DNA from: Anagrus nilaparvatae
Taxonomy: Eukaryota; Arthropoda; Insecta; Hymenoptera; Mymaridae
Reading direction: 5' to 3'
Assembly (NCBI GenBank): GCA_022575985.1
Contig: JAKSXM010000247.1
Span: forward strand, 643,501-707,500
Length of the DNA: 64,000 nucleotides
The notes beneath the pieces were generated by a model. That model saw only the letters and a program-made list of their open reading frames with translations. It ran no database searches and was not told where the DNA came from. Shown here piece by piece: positions 37,345 to 49,190 of this stretch. A program made the position numbers and the translations under genes. The number at the start of each line of letters is the position of its first letter. The stretch's first letter is position 1.

Positions 37345-37734
37345 TTGGGATTTTTTTTTTTAAATTACTTAATTAATGATTTTTTAATTTTGATAAAGAA
37401 AATATCATTCTTGGAAATGTTTTATGAGAAAAGATTTTATGAGAACAGGAATCAGCGAGGGCTGAGGTGGACAAGAAGTCACCCTCTCAGTTTGCGCACA
37501 AAATTAAAATTTGCGTTCGCCTGGATTATTGCAGAGGAAAGCTTCACTTAAGTCCACTTAGGCATTTCAAATGCCTTGCAAGCTAAGGCAGCATTTGCTG
37601 TTCTGATTTCAGCCATCACGCTCGCCGCTACTTTTGACGCCTTGTTGAATCGCTTGAAGCAATTTTTCGACTTCGTGGGCTTGAAGAGGGGTATAATGAA
37701 ATTTACGGAGCACAAGGTATTCATATTGGAATAA
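37345..37734 (+). pseudogene. Unidentified coding-like island with one in-frame stop
   Basis: One frame runs from 37345 to TAA at 37549-37551 and continues after that stop, without a shift, to TAA at 37732-37734. The coding-like part is about 37435-37734: QRGLRWTRSHPLSLRTKLKF, AWIIAEESFT, stop, then VHLGISNALQAKAAFAVLIS and ITLAATFDALLNRLKQFF. The second half looks like a small hydrophobic helix followed by a basic amphipathic segment. Base composition is clearly less A+T-rich than its surroundings, which suggests foreign or retroposed coding DNA. The first 30 codons are A+T-rich and probably not part of it. I do not recognise the family. Confidence 0.35.
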
Positions 37735-38027
37735 TTGTGTTTTTGATTTTCATTCGTGGGTTTGTGTATTGAAATGTAATTTTATGTTTTGTGTGACTGA
37801 TTTCGTTATATGCGCATAATTGTATCACTTTTAAAACGTGTGGCTGGAGCTACACACAACAAATTTCTACAAGATCATCAGCCCTTTTCAGAATCAATTT
37901 TAACGTAGAACAAATAATAAAATGCAGTAGGCATCTGAAATTAACAGTCTTATTTAATAAGAAGAAATATTCCAGAGTGTTATTCAATATTTATATTATA
38001 TAAACGTTAAAGAAAGAATTATTATGT

Positions 38028-39050
38028 AACCCCAATTATGATATTCATGTCATTTGAATATTTTTTCATAAAAAAATTATTATTTTGGGCTAAAAATGTC
38101 ACCTAGTAGGTAATTAGGGCTCCTCTTTTCATTTCTGAATTCCATTTTTACGTACAATCTCTAGAAAATTTCCATCATCCCCTAAATATGGGTTAAATTT
38201 TAAACATTTTTAGACGTTACATAAATTGATACAATGCACACAAAAAAATCTCCAGAAATTAAAAATTCTAAATTGGACTATAAGAAACACAAAAAAAAAT
38301 TAATAATAATTTAACATATTTAACCCTTTCAATGGGGTAAGGGGGTGAAATTTTAGTTCAATATAAAAAACGAATATTTTAGGCTAAAAATATCACCCAG
38401 TACGTAATAAGGATCATCCCTTAAACATAGGGTAAATTTTAAATTATGTTTAGGAGATAATATCGTATTTTCTAGGGAGTGTACGTAAAAATGGACTTCA
38501 GAAATGAAAAGAGAAGCCCTAATAACTTACTACAGGTGACATTTTTAGCCAAAATATTGATTTTTTCATATAAATATATTCAAATCGCACACTGTAAAAA
38601 GTAACTTCTTTATATTAACAAAAAAATTAGAACATTTTCGAAAAATTAGTAAATTTTCAAAAAAATTTGTAAATATTCGATAAAAATCGTAAATTAACTA
38701 AATTTAGTATATTAACTAAAAATTTGAGTCTTTCCGATTTTTTTTTTGTAAATTCACGAAAAAAATTGATAATTTACAATTTTTTTTCGAAAATTTCCAA
38801 AAAAAAGTTGTAAATTTATGAAAAATAGTTGTGAATTTACAACTTTTTTCATAAAATCACAAAAAAAAATCGAGGATTCTCAAATTTTTCGATAATATGC
38901 TAAATTTAGTAAATTTACGATTTTTATCGAATATTTACAAAATTTTTTGAAAATTCACTAATTTTTCGTAAAAATTCTATTTTTTTTGTAAATCTAAGAA
39001 AGTTACTTTTTACAGTGCATAAATGTCCTAATTGGGCGTTAAAGTGGGTA
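38028..39050. repeat. Foldback element interrupted by a CACTG MITE
   Basis: The left arm runs from TAACCCCAATTATG (38028) through GGGCTAAAAATGTCACCTAG, TTTTCATTTCTGAATTCCA and TACGTACAATCTCTAGAAAA. The inverse complements appear at about 38480-38590: TTTTCTAGGGAGTGTACGTA, TGGACTTCAGAAATGAAAA, GGTGACATTTTTAGCC and TATTCAAAT. The right arm is then broken by the MITE at 38590-39017 and resumes as CATAAATGTCCTAATTGGGCGTTA. Its arms are related to the repeats at 23976-24790. Confidence 0.75.
38590..39017. mobile_element. CACTG-ended MITE, copy C (428 bp), nested
   Basis: The ends are CACTGTAAAAAGTAAC and GTTACTTTTTACAGTG, with an interior like copy A. CA flanks both sides as a direct repeat (38588-38589, 39018-39019). 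It sits inside the right arm of the foldback at 38028-39050. The related sequence at 24745-24785 reads through the equivalent position without an insertion. Confidence 0.9.
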
Positions 39051-40696
39051 TAGATAATTAATTGCAAAATAAAATATTTCTTATAAAAATCCATCGTAAT
39101 TGGGGTACCCCATAATTGATAGAAAGATTAAGCATTGAATGATAATTTCACATTGCATATTCTTTAAAAATTTCCATTCAGGTTAAAAAAAAATAAAAAT
39201 TTGTGTTTAGATAAAATTATTTAAAAAGTAGGCTTTTGTTACTAGTTACTATGTATGTTATTTTTTCTTTTTGCAAAACAAAAAGCTTTTTAACATAGAA
39301 AATAAAAAATATTACTATCTTTCATTTATTATTTATAAAGCCTACTTTTTATTATTACAGTTTATTTCTATATTTATTTTCTTTAAATCTTAAACATGAA
39401 TATATTTTAAAAGTTAATTATATTTTTTTTTTGTAATTTATAATATAAATTATTATTTTTACAATTAAAAAACAAAACTAAAACTATTTGTATTTATAAC
39501 GTAAAATACAGATATATAAGTGTAAAAATAACTCGTATAAATTATATTATTATACAACTTGTATAATTATTATATCATAAAAAAATTTTATAATGATGAT
39601 TCTACAAAAAAAACAATAATGGTAAGACATGCGTATCTTTTTTTTTAGAGTAACATCAATAAATATTTTTTTTGTATGTAGCACTTTACTACTCTGTGTT
39701 TTAAAAATTATGTAACTAAAAAAGTGAAATTTTTTTTTTTGAAGTTATAGCCAATATATATGTATTTTTTTTAATAACTTCGTTATAAATTTTATGATTT
39801 ATTTTAAAGTTTTTGTATAGACAACAAAATATATAATATATAAATAAAATTTTATTGTTTAAATAAACCTGTTTTTTATTGTTATATAAAATATTATGCA
39901 TATTCATTATAATTAACTAAATATAAAATATAAAATTTTTAAATAATTTTTAGTTCAATATTTATGCAAATAAAAAATTTATGTTTATTTTTATTTTTTA
40001 ATAATTATAACTTATTGATATTCTGCAAGAATTTATTTTATAATAGGTGCTTTGTGTATAGAGTAGAAGTACCGGTTTTGGATGCTTACCCCTTTATGGA
40101 CACCTGTTGTTTTTCAATGATTTGTAAAATATGGTTCTCAAGGTTTCTGGAATATCTGGTTTATTGAAATAATATCGAAAAATAATTTTGATTCCTTAAA
40201 ATTTACTGTTAACCTAAGTATCTGAAAAATTATTACATTTAAAAGAACTCGTTGGTAGAGGATCAAAGATACTATAATAATTTTTACAGCAAAAAAATTT
40301 CCGAATACTTTTTATCCAAGCAAGTTTCCAAAGTATATATTTTCCAAATTCTTTATTTCCATTGCAAATAATTCGGTTGAAAAGTTCAAAAAAATGTTTT
40401 TTTTTTACAAATTATATTAAAATATAAAAAAATTTTATAAAATAAAAATTTTAAGGAGCTTCAATAATTAAAAAAAAAAATACATATTTAGCCTTAATAT
40501 TACTTTGGTTTCTGATGTAATAAGAAAAAACACTTATAAAACACTTAAACTGGTTTGCGAATTAATACAACCAACAAGTATGGAACATGTTCACTTATAA
40601 TGTATTTAACTTATACTCCATTATTATTGTTATTATTATATGTCCTAGAACCGAAATTATAATAAGTCCTTAATTCAAAGTTATTCTAAAAAATTA
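39051..40696. other. A+T-rich stretch, no recognised gene
   Basis: Extremely A+T-rich. ORFs at 39716-39907 (minus) and 39964-40167 (plus) have no motifs. Confidence 0.55.
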
Positions 40697-42767
40697 TAAT
40701 GTGGGCGAACAACGTGAGCCTGATATAGTATATCTAGTCTATTATATAAAAATTGTTGGGGTTTATGGATGCCATAATCTTGTCAACAGTTTATTAACCA
40801 ATCAAATTTCTGATTCAATCAAATACAAATTTGAATTTTTATATAATACGAATCAAAAACAAATGCCTGATTCAAAAAAATATAAAGAGATCCAATACAT
40901 CTTGAATAGAGACCTGAAATTGTAAACAGCGGCACAGAATCATTCACTGCATTAATATGGCAAAAAATAACAACGTAAACAAATCACCTATGCTAAAAAA
41001 CTTTGACAAAAAAGTAAGCAAGTGTTGTTTATTCTTAAAAAGAAAAAAAACATCATGTTCATACCAGTTGATAAAGGCAATACCACTATGTGTTTACCAA
41101 GAAATATGTATATTAGGAGCGCAGAAGCGTTACTATTGGATAAAGAGGTATACGAAGTAGTTACACGTACTAAAACTCTCTTGATAAAAGGTTACAAAAA
41201 AATGCCATTGTTAGGCTACTTTCTTGGAAAGATCAAGGTTTTTTGAAACCAAACAAAATCTATATGATCTTACATAAACACATACATCAATTCCAACCAT
41301 TTATTTCCCTCCTAAACATTATAAAATAATATCCATACAGGATATCAATACAAACTCTATCTTACCAGTTAGACTTGTTGTACCCAATTTCAATAGCTAC
41401 ACATCATTAATAGCATAAAATTTACATTACCACTTATATCCATGCATAATTTTTATCTTTAGATGTTAGCTCTCTTTTTACTAATATAATTTAGTCATAG
41501 ATAGCCTAGACAGAAGATACAACCAAATTCATAACAAATGCAAGATTCTTTACTCTGAAATTATTGATACAGTGAAATATCTGTATAATAACACCTACTG
41601 CTCTTTCAATAACGTTATTATGACTGATATAACGATAGATAACTGATAGGGACCCAGATGGGTTCAGCACTATCATAGTTATTGGCAGACAACGTGATGG
41701 ATGACTTGGAAACACAATGTTTAAAATAAATTGATTCAACACCACTATTTTTCTTTAGATATGTAGATGACATAATTCTTTGCATACTCTACCATAAAAT
41801 AGACTACACTCTTGATATTTTCAATATATATCATCCAAAACTACAATTCACTGTACAATTAAAAGAAAATAATAGAATTAATTTTTTGGATCAATCCATA
41901 ATCAACAAAAATAGCACCATCACTACCAACTGGTACAATAAGAGTACTTTTTCAGGCAGAGTTTCACATTATGAGTCTAATCATCTTAGACACCAAAAAT
42001 TACAATGGTGTACAATTTGACCGATAGAGCATTAATACTTTCTGACCAAATGTAAACCTGCAAAACAACATCAAAAGAAATAAAATATTTGTCAGACTAC
42101 CATTCAAATTTGGTTTCTACCAAAAAATCAAAAAGATATGGGACAGTGACAAATACCATGTAATACCGTTGCTAAATAATGATATGAAAAAAATCATTAA
42201 GAATAGGAAAAATTGATAATACCATCAATAAAACGGGTGTTGTATATAAAATCACTTGTAATGATTGTCCTAGTATGCATATAGGTGAGACAAAAATACC
42301 ACTTTTTAAGCGCTTTGATGAACCCAAGAAGGGCAAAAATACCTTAATTACAACACATTCAAATACATTACATCACTTTTAATTTTAAAAAGCCAGAAGT
42401 CATCGATAAAGATGCGAATTGGGGCAAACGAAAAGTATCTGAAAGTATGAAAATTCAATTAACTCATCCAACCATCAACTTAAAAGAATACATCAATAAT
42501 TTGAATGACTCTTACATACATACAATCAAAATATCCAATCAATTTACACAATAAAAGTTTATACACTTTTGAAATAAGTTAATTTTTTTCAACCATCTAC
42601 CCTGTTCTAGTAAATATATGAAAACATTTCAAATTAATATTGAATTTTTCTATTTTCTTAATAAATTATAACCTATATTTATCGTAAACATCTATCTTGG
42701 ATATTTCTTTAATCAAGCTAAGGGGAAGTAATAATGCGGGCGAAAAACGTGAGCCCAATATAGTCTT
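40697..42767 (+). mobile_element. Penelope-like retroelement, degenerate but nearly full span
   Basis: A decayed reverse-transcriptase plus GIY-YIG coding region is bracketed by two imperfect direct repeats: TAATGTGGGCGAACAACGTG (40697) with AGCCTGATATAG, and TAATGCGGGCGAAAAACGTG (42732) with AGCCCAATATAG. Repeats of this kind at both ends match the pseudo-LTR organisation of Penelope-like elements. The 74-residue opening at 40701-40925 lies within the element and may be a remnant of its N-terminal coding part. Confidence 0.75.
41030..42553 (+). pseudogene. Penelope-like RT/GIY-YIG polyprotein remnant
   Basis: In order, across shifted frames, I see: a segment reading IMFIPVDKGNTTMCLPRNMYI (cited as IMFIPVDKGN then TTMCLP, near 41053-41115), the N-terminal 'ADKGN' landmark of Penelope RTs; DVSSLFTNI near 41464; MGSALS, stop, LLADNVMDDLE near 41656-41708; the catalytic FRYVDD box, with YVDD at 41760-41771; INFLDQS near 41877; TNWYNKSTFSGR near 41930; and a GIY-YIG-type endonuclease segment VVYKITCNDCPSMHIGE near 42238-42288, with the CxxC insertion typical of Penelope endonucleases. 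Several stops and frameshifts make it non-functional. The RT would have primed reverse transcription at nicks made by the GIY-YIG domain. Confidence 0.85.
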
Positions 42768-44174
42768 GTTAATTTAAATTTTGTCAGATCTTGATATAAT
42801 TCATTCCAGCTATCCTCAATGTTTTTTTCAGAAATTATTAAATAAAATTTATGATAATTCTTTCAATATATTGCGTTTGCTTTAAACAAATAAAAGAAAC
42901 GTGTCGTAAAAATATAATTAAAATTTTTTTTTTTGGTGAATTATAAAATAAAATAATAATTATATTCATTAATTTCGACCTTGTTTTTGCGCGTGTCTTA
43001 TTTTAAAAAATTTATGGAAGGAACCGATATAATTAAAACTTGTTGTCAAAAATACGATAAAATTCGTTTTTAAAAGGTTTGAATAGAGTAAAGTAGCAAG
43101 GAGGATTATTATTGTAACACCACTGTTTTCAGGATGATTTACTATAGACATATGTCAAATCCCAGGATTGTATTTTTTTAACCAAGAAAAAATTTGGGCA
43201 AATGTTATTAAATCACATAAAATTAATTCCCTTTGTCACTGCTAAGTGTTACAATTCTAAATTGCAGGAGAAAGATCTAAAATGTATATTCAATAGTTAC
43301 TGAGAAAAACTTAACACCTCAATACTATAGTTTTGTCAAAAGAATATAAAGTGATAAGTTAGCAAAACTGTTCTAAGCCCAGAATATTATTTTAAAATAT
43401 TATGTACTGCAGTGCACATAAAATTTATATTTTACATGTAAAATATATTAATTGAAAATTTATGCATACATATCTGGGCAAAGTTTAGAAGTATAAGTGC
43501 TTTAAAACCTGCTAGAAATTTATCTTTACATATACATTAGAGTGGACCTAATTTTGGACTTTGTAGAAAAACTTTGCTCCCCGGGTTTTTTTTGAGATCT
43601 TTGTTCAAAAAAAGCCCCAGCTCCAAGGATTTTGCTTTTACTTTGCAAAAACACGTGCCCGTAACCACTTCAACTTTCCCATTTAAATAACATGGAAATT
43701 TTGACTTTTTAGCTTCATAATTTTTTAAGGTGCTGCAAATTTTTTTAATCGCTAGGTAACAGATAGAAAATGATGTTTAGACATAAAAATGGATCCCAAG
43801 AATTTTATAAGTCCCAGAAAACTTTATTTTATCAAAATAAAATTTTTTAAAATCGCAATTTATCCATTTAAAATATATTACAAATAAAAAAAAATGTATT
43901 TTAAATGGGGAAATTGCAATTTAAAAAAATTTTTTATATTACTTACAAAACCTTAAACTCGTTTTTAAGCGATTTTTAAGAAGAAAACTCAATCTGGATC
44001 ATTATAAACTTTCCCGATTTCACTGAAAATTGGCACAGGTCATGTTCGTAACCAATTTCACCCAAACTACTTCAGTCAAATCACGGGGGGGGGAGGTTCA
44101 TTTTTCCCCCACTAACGAGGTTAGTGTATTTTTATTTTATTTTTTATTTTTATTTTTATTTTTATTTTTCCCCT
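42768..44174. other. Intergenic stretch with a small inverted repeat
   Basis: At about 43850-43935, AATTTTTTAAAATCGCAATTT and CCATTTAAAATA pair with TATTTTAAATGG and AAATTGCAATTTAAAAAAATT. The short minus-strand ORF 42969-43151 is not convincing. No gene recognised. Confidence 0.5.
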
Positions 44175-44700
44175 ATATGTTTTTTGGGTCGCTGATCACG
44201 ATTTTCGGGGTATTTTACCCATTTTAAGGGGTATTTTAACAATATTTTTAACAGGATATTATTTGTTTATACACTCGATAAAAATATAATTGATAAGAAA
44301 GAAGAAGAAAACGATTTTTTGCGAGCAAAAAATCGTTTTCTTCTTCTTTTTTATCAATTTTTAACAGGAGTTATTTATAACAATTTAAGCAGATTATAAT
44401 AGGTTTTTTGGCTCGCTAATCACGAATTTGAGGGTCCCAAGTGTGTAAAATTGATTAATCACCCTTAAATTTGCAAATCAACCCTTATTTTTGCAAACTT
44501 TATATCCAAGCCTTTTTAATCGGCAGAATCATGATTTTATAGGTTTTTGGGGTCGTTAAGTACGAATTTGGGTGTTTCAATATCATAAAATTGATTAAAC
44601 GCCCTTAGTTTTGCAAATCAACCCTTATTTTTGCAATCTTTATATCCAAGCCTTTTCAATCGACCGGATCATGATTTTATAGGTTTTTTTCGCACAGGTA
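44175..44700. repeat. GGGTCGCTGATCACGAATTT repeat family, tandem array 2
   Basis: The first unit (TTTTTTGGGTCGCTGATCACG, about 44179) is followed by a hairpin. Three further direct unit starts are at 44401, 44541 and 44681, an exact 140-bp spacing. Units share CGAATTTG.G, AAAATTGATTAA, CCCTTA.TTTTGCAAATCAA and TTTATATCCAAGCCTTTT. The last start is truncated. Confidence 0.8.
44289..44358. repeat. Perfect 70-bp hairpin
   Basis: The left arm ATTGATAAGAAAGAAGAAGA continues into AAACGATTTTTTGC, and the right arm mirrors it through GCAAAAAATCGTTTTC to TTATCAAT, with only a few bases of loop and one small homopolymer difference. It sits inside tandem array 2. Confidence 0.8.
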
Positions 44701-45475
44701 ATTTTTTTACCATGACAAAAACTTTAGGGCCTCAAGCATACAATCATAAAACTATTTTGATCCAGGCTTAGTATATAATCATTACAGGCAACATTTAGTA
44801 ATCTGTTTAAAATATGTAAACAAATTTTTTTATCAACAAAACAAGTAAATTTAAAGAGTTTTTGATGAAAAATTATTTTAAAAGATTGAAAAAATAACTT
44901 ATTTTCTTCTGTCAAATTCGCTGAAGATTGGGGAAATGGTGCATTTTGTACTCCTGATCAAAAGTCCAAATGGAGTCAAAACTCAAAATTGCATTTTGTA
45001 GTGTATGACCCATTTTATGTCTCGAAACCCGTCAGAATCAATTTTTATTATGGGTAAGCGATTTTTTATTAATATTTGCTGAAACTTTTGGGGACAAAAT
45101 TTCAGCCAATTTGACCGGAAGACCGATTTCCATATATTCTGATCCTTTTTAAAATAATTTATCGTAAAATAGATTAACACTATTATAATTGTTTTATGAT
45201 TTATTTATTTATAAACAAAATAGTACAATCTTGTTTTACAAAGCTAATTAATCAATCTAAAGTATAAATATAAATAAAGTAAAATGAAATAAAATAAAAT
45301 CTTTTAATAAATTAAAATTAGTCAACATCAGTAAATATATTTTAGTATATAAAAGTAATTAAAAATTTTAGTAAATATAAAGCGGTAAACATAGTAAATA
45401 TAGTTCATTTATAGTGGATAGATATAATGATATAAGCAATAAATATAGCTTCACCTTTAAGTAATTATTGCCAAT

Positions 45476-46090
45476 CTAAATTTGAAAAGTATACTTTATT
45501 CCTTTTTTAAATCCGGAAAATGATGGAAGGTAAGATAAAAGACCAGAATCAGTGGATACTATGGGAACGGCTAGATCTTTATGAGGCCTTTCTGCGTTTC
45601 CTCTCTGTGGCTTGTAACTGAAATAAGTTTTAAAAAAAGAGAGAAGGAAAAGAGGTTCTTTCATCCTTACGATGTAGTTACGACAATTTTAGTTTTTTTC
45701 TAAAAGGAGTGATTCTTTCATTCCTACCTACCCCAAAAATATACTGTATTCCTGAGTTTGCTAACCTTTGTAACTGAGTACGAAGTAAAAAATATGCATC
45801 AGCATATATTAAAGTACAGTAATCCAGATGATGGATTACAAGTAACTTAACTAGTCTCCTACGCAATGATTGGGTTGTACACGATTTAATGAATCTCAAA
45901 CCAATTAATGCTCTATATTTACTTTCTTGGAAAAACGATGAACCTGTTGTTTCCAGAGAGAGTACTGTCTAAAATCACCCCAAGTACTTAATCTACAAAA
46001 GGGATAGAATTATTATTCTTATTAATTACTACATTAGAAACATTAAGTTTCTTAAAAAGTCCTATCAAATGTTCCAATGACGATTAAAAT
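45476..46090 (-). pseudogene. LINE reverse-transcriptase C-terminal fragment
   Basis: Read on the minus strand from about 46090: LGVILDSTLSGNNRF near 45975, then FIKSCTTQSLRRRLVKLLVI, HHLDYCTLIYADAYF, LQRLANSGIQYIFGVGRNER and ITPFRKKL (45678-45899), followed in another frame by PLFLLSFFKTYFSYKPQRGN and DLAVPIVSTDSG (45476-45664). The motif set VxLGV.LD..L, LDYC..Y, LQ.L.N...R.I.G..R...I.P....L and DL..P..ST..G is the standard C-terminal tail of Jockey/CR1/I-group LINEs. Stops and a frame change show that it is dead. It is 5'-truncated. Confidence 0.75.
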
Positions 46091-48805
46091 TAGGTATTAT
46101 ATATTATTTTGTATTATTAGTTATCGATTATAATATTATCAAATGAATTTACGTGTTCAAAAAGTACATACGTGCAAAAGAGTAAAATGTTTAAAAATCA
46201 ACAAATTTAAAAACGTGTTAAAAATCACACTTTTAAAATAATTGCCCTTTTTTCATTAGAAATAAAAATGAATTTTTCTTATTTAAATTCTACAAACACA
46301 AAAGACAATATCAGTTAATTATCACCTACAAGATTTTTTCTATCTACACCTTTACATCATGCCAAAGTTCTTACTCACTTTTAAAATGTTAATAAATCTT
46401 ATAATTGTCATTTTACAATGTATACATAATTATATATATACCTGTTTTTTAACTCCCACTTATTTAAACATTTTTTTTACAGTAGTAGTGATAGAAAATT
46501 TTTTTCTTCTCTTAAAACGTATATTTAAAAAAAAAAAAAAATAGAAAATTATATGTCATTTTATAGTGTATAAAAAATTATAATGTAAAAATATAATGTG
46601 CAATAATAATAATAATAAAATTATAAATTAAAATGTTTTTCATTTTATGAATTTGTCAATATGATGATTTTTTTAAATTTAATATAATTAATGGATATAT
46701 TATAAAGAGTAGGATAATAATAATCAAGGGAGTGTTGTTGCATTTTAGACGGGAAATCATGTATTGCAAAAGATATACATTTTTATATATATATTTAAAT
46801 AAATATGTACAAACTTACTACTTCATTATTTTAATTGTTTATTATTATACTAATAGCCTTTTATTTTTTCTCTTTCTTTTATTAATTTAAAGAAACAATT
46901 ACGAATTTTTGGGTTAGTCTTTTCGTTTAACTGTCCATTTTTGTTTTTTTTTTTTAATTTTGGCGATGTGTTTATTATAAGGAAATGCTGTAAGAAAATG
47001 TAGTTATATTATTTCATTTTTTAAAATGTATTTTTAGAACCATTGAGTTATGGGTACAAATTCAATTTTCAATTAATTACTAATGTTGAGTATACTAACA
47101 GTTATGACTGAGAACAAGTTGTTGGTCTTGGTCGAAATATTCCTCAACACTCTCAATTTTCGATTTTTTCTTATCAATAACTTTTTAGTAAGTTTCTTGG
47201 TCCCTGGATGCTATAAATATTTTGTGGAGGTAATCGACGATATCTGGGGCTTTTACCATAACAAATTTTTACTGTTTAGTACTTATCATAAATCTCGAGG
47301 TACTTTTTAAATGAAAAATGCAGGTCTTGACATAAAACAAGGAAAAATCTTTTTGGCATCCATCACCGATTTGTTTTTCAAAATTTTTTTTTTTGGGTTA
47401 ATGAAGAATCAAACTACCTGAAAACTATAGGATCATATCGATGTGTCTTCAAAAATTTTTGATCAATATATTTTTTAGATTATATTAAATCTTGATTTCA
47501 AAATAAATCGTCATATAAAATAAATTTAAATTTTATTTACAAATAATATTGATATAAGGAAATAAAAAAAATATTTTAAAATTATCGTCAGCGTCTATTC
47601 GTTTGTTATTTTAATACATAGGCGTTATAAAATTTCAAAGAATCTAAAGACTAGTAGCAAATTTAGATGACTGTATCTTTATAATAACGTTGCTTAATCA
47701 TTGATTTTTCAAAGAAGTATCCAATTATTATTACAATTACTATTATTTTCTATTTAATTGTTTCTTATTTTTTTCAGAAAGATTTTAATCAATTATAATT
47801 TTTAATACAAATTAAGTTAGTACACCCAAGCGTCAATTAAAATATTAATGATTTTGAAATCTTAATGAATAATAAAATTAAAAACACACTCATACACACA
47901 TAAAAGTTTAATTAAGTTATATTTTTGATGCTAAAAGTTTATATAAATAAATAATAATTAATGTGAATAAGTGTGTAATTGATATTACAAAAAACGTATT
48001 CTAAGAAAAAATTAATTGCAATTTATGTATAAATAGCGTATTCATTATCGACATAATCGTGATTCATATAATATAATTGAAATTATCAAATAAATCAATA
48101 TAAATACGTATTTGTATGTAATAAGCTTTAATTTAAAAGCTGCAGACTAAGGTAAAATGTAAAGAAATGCAAATTTTTGGGTTTTTTTCAGCGAGTATGC
48201 GATTCATAATCTTAGAAATCTCAATGGATTTATTAACAAGATCTATGTACCCATATTCAATCCAAATCTAATAATTTACATAAAATTTAAATACTGTTAA
48301 CCAAATATATTTTGTTACATAATATAGTGATTCGTCAAATTACATTAGTTTGGCTCATCATTACCAGGGGCGGACCTCTGCACCAAAGCACCTCTGGGGG
48401 GGCGAATCCTAAAAAAATGAAGCCAACCTAATGTATTCTAGCAAAACACTATAATATGTACCAAAATTGTTGGTAAATAACAACATTTAATTATGTTAGT
48501 TGTTAGATTAAGATTTAATTTTCACTTCAACCACGGACCGTGAACTGTGGAAAAACTGAGCGATTTTATACCGCAATAGTTAACTAGCCTAAACGCTTAA
48601 CTCAATCATTGCTCAAGAAACCGCTTACATCAACAAAAGTTAAATTTTATTTGAACAACTTTTCTCAAAAAGCTTATTTATAGTGGGTGTAAACGGGTCT
48701 TGGTCTATTTGCTCGTGGTAAGTTAACTCTCGCTGAAAAGTCAAATTATGTGACCAAGACAAATTTTGTACCAAATAAATGTCGTATTGAACTATTTTTT
48801 GATGA
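46091..48805. other. A+T-rich stretch, no recognised gene
   Basis: ORFs at 46359-46544 and 47083-47310 lack motifs. The latter is the most protein-like but ends in A+T-rich filler. A G+C-richer phrase at 48365-48405 (GGGGCGGACCTCTGCACC-like) has no assignment. Confidence 0.5.
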
Positions 48806-49190
48806 ACATTTTCGAAAAATTAGAACATTTTCGAAAAATTAGTAAATTTTTGAAAAAATTTGTAAATAATCGAAAAAAATCGTAAATTTACTAAATTTAG
48901 TATATTAACAAAAAATTCGAGTATTATCGATTTTTTTTGTAAATCTGCAAGTAAAATTGATAATTTACAATTTTTTTTCGAAAATTTTCAAAAAATAGTT
49001 GTAAATTTAATAACTAATTTAGTAACTTTTTTCGTAAATGCATAAAAAAAAAATCAAGTTTTTCGAGAATATACTAAATTTAGTAAATTTACGATTTTTA
49101 TCGAATATTTACAAAATTTTTTGAAAATTCGCTAATTTTTCGAAAAAATTCTTTTTTTTTGTAAATCTAAGAAAGTTACTTTTTACAGTG
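48806..49190. mobile_element. CACTG-ended MITE, copy D (left end missing)
   Basis: The right end GAAAGTTACTTTTTACAGTG and most of the interior are present, but the left CACTGTAAAAAG block is absent. Instead the sequence AACATTTTCGAAAAATTAG appears twice in tandem at the left border (48803 and 48822). This suggests a truncation or rearrangement after insertion. Confidence 0.8.

Noticed and set aside
40697..42767. Hammerhead ribozyme in the terminal repeats of the Penelope-like element
   Set aside because: GGGCGAAAAACG...GCCC suggests part of a fold, but no CTGATGA core could be placed in either repeat.
44175..44700. Regularly spaced repeats resembling a CRISPR array
   Set aside because: Whole ~140-bp units repeat with divergence, there are no short repeats with unique spacers, and the DNA is eukaryotic.
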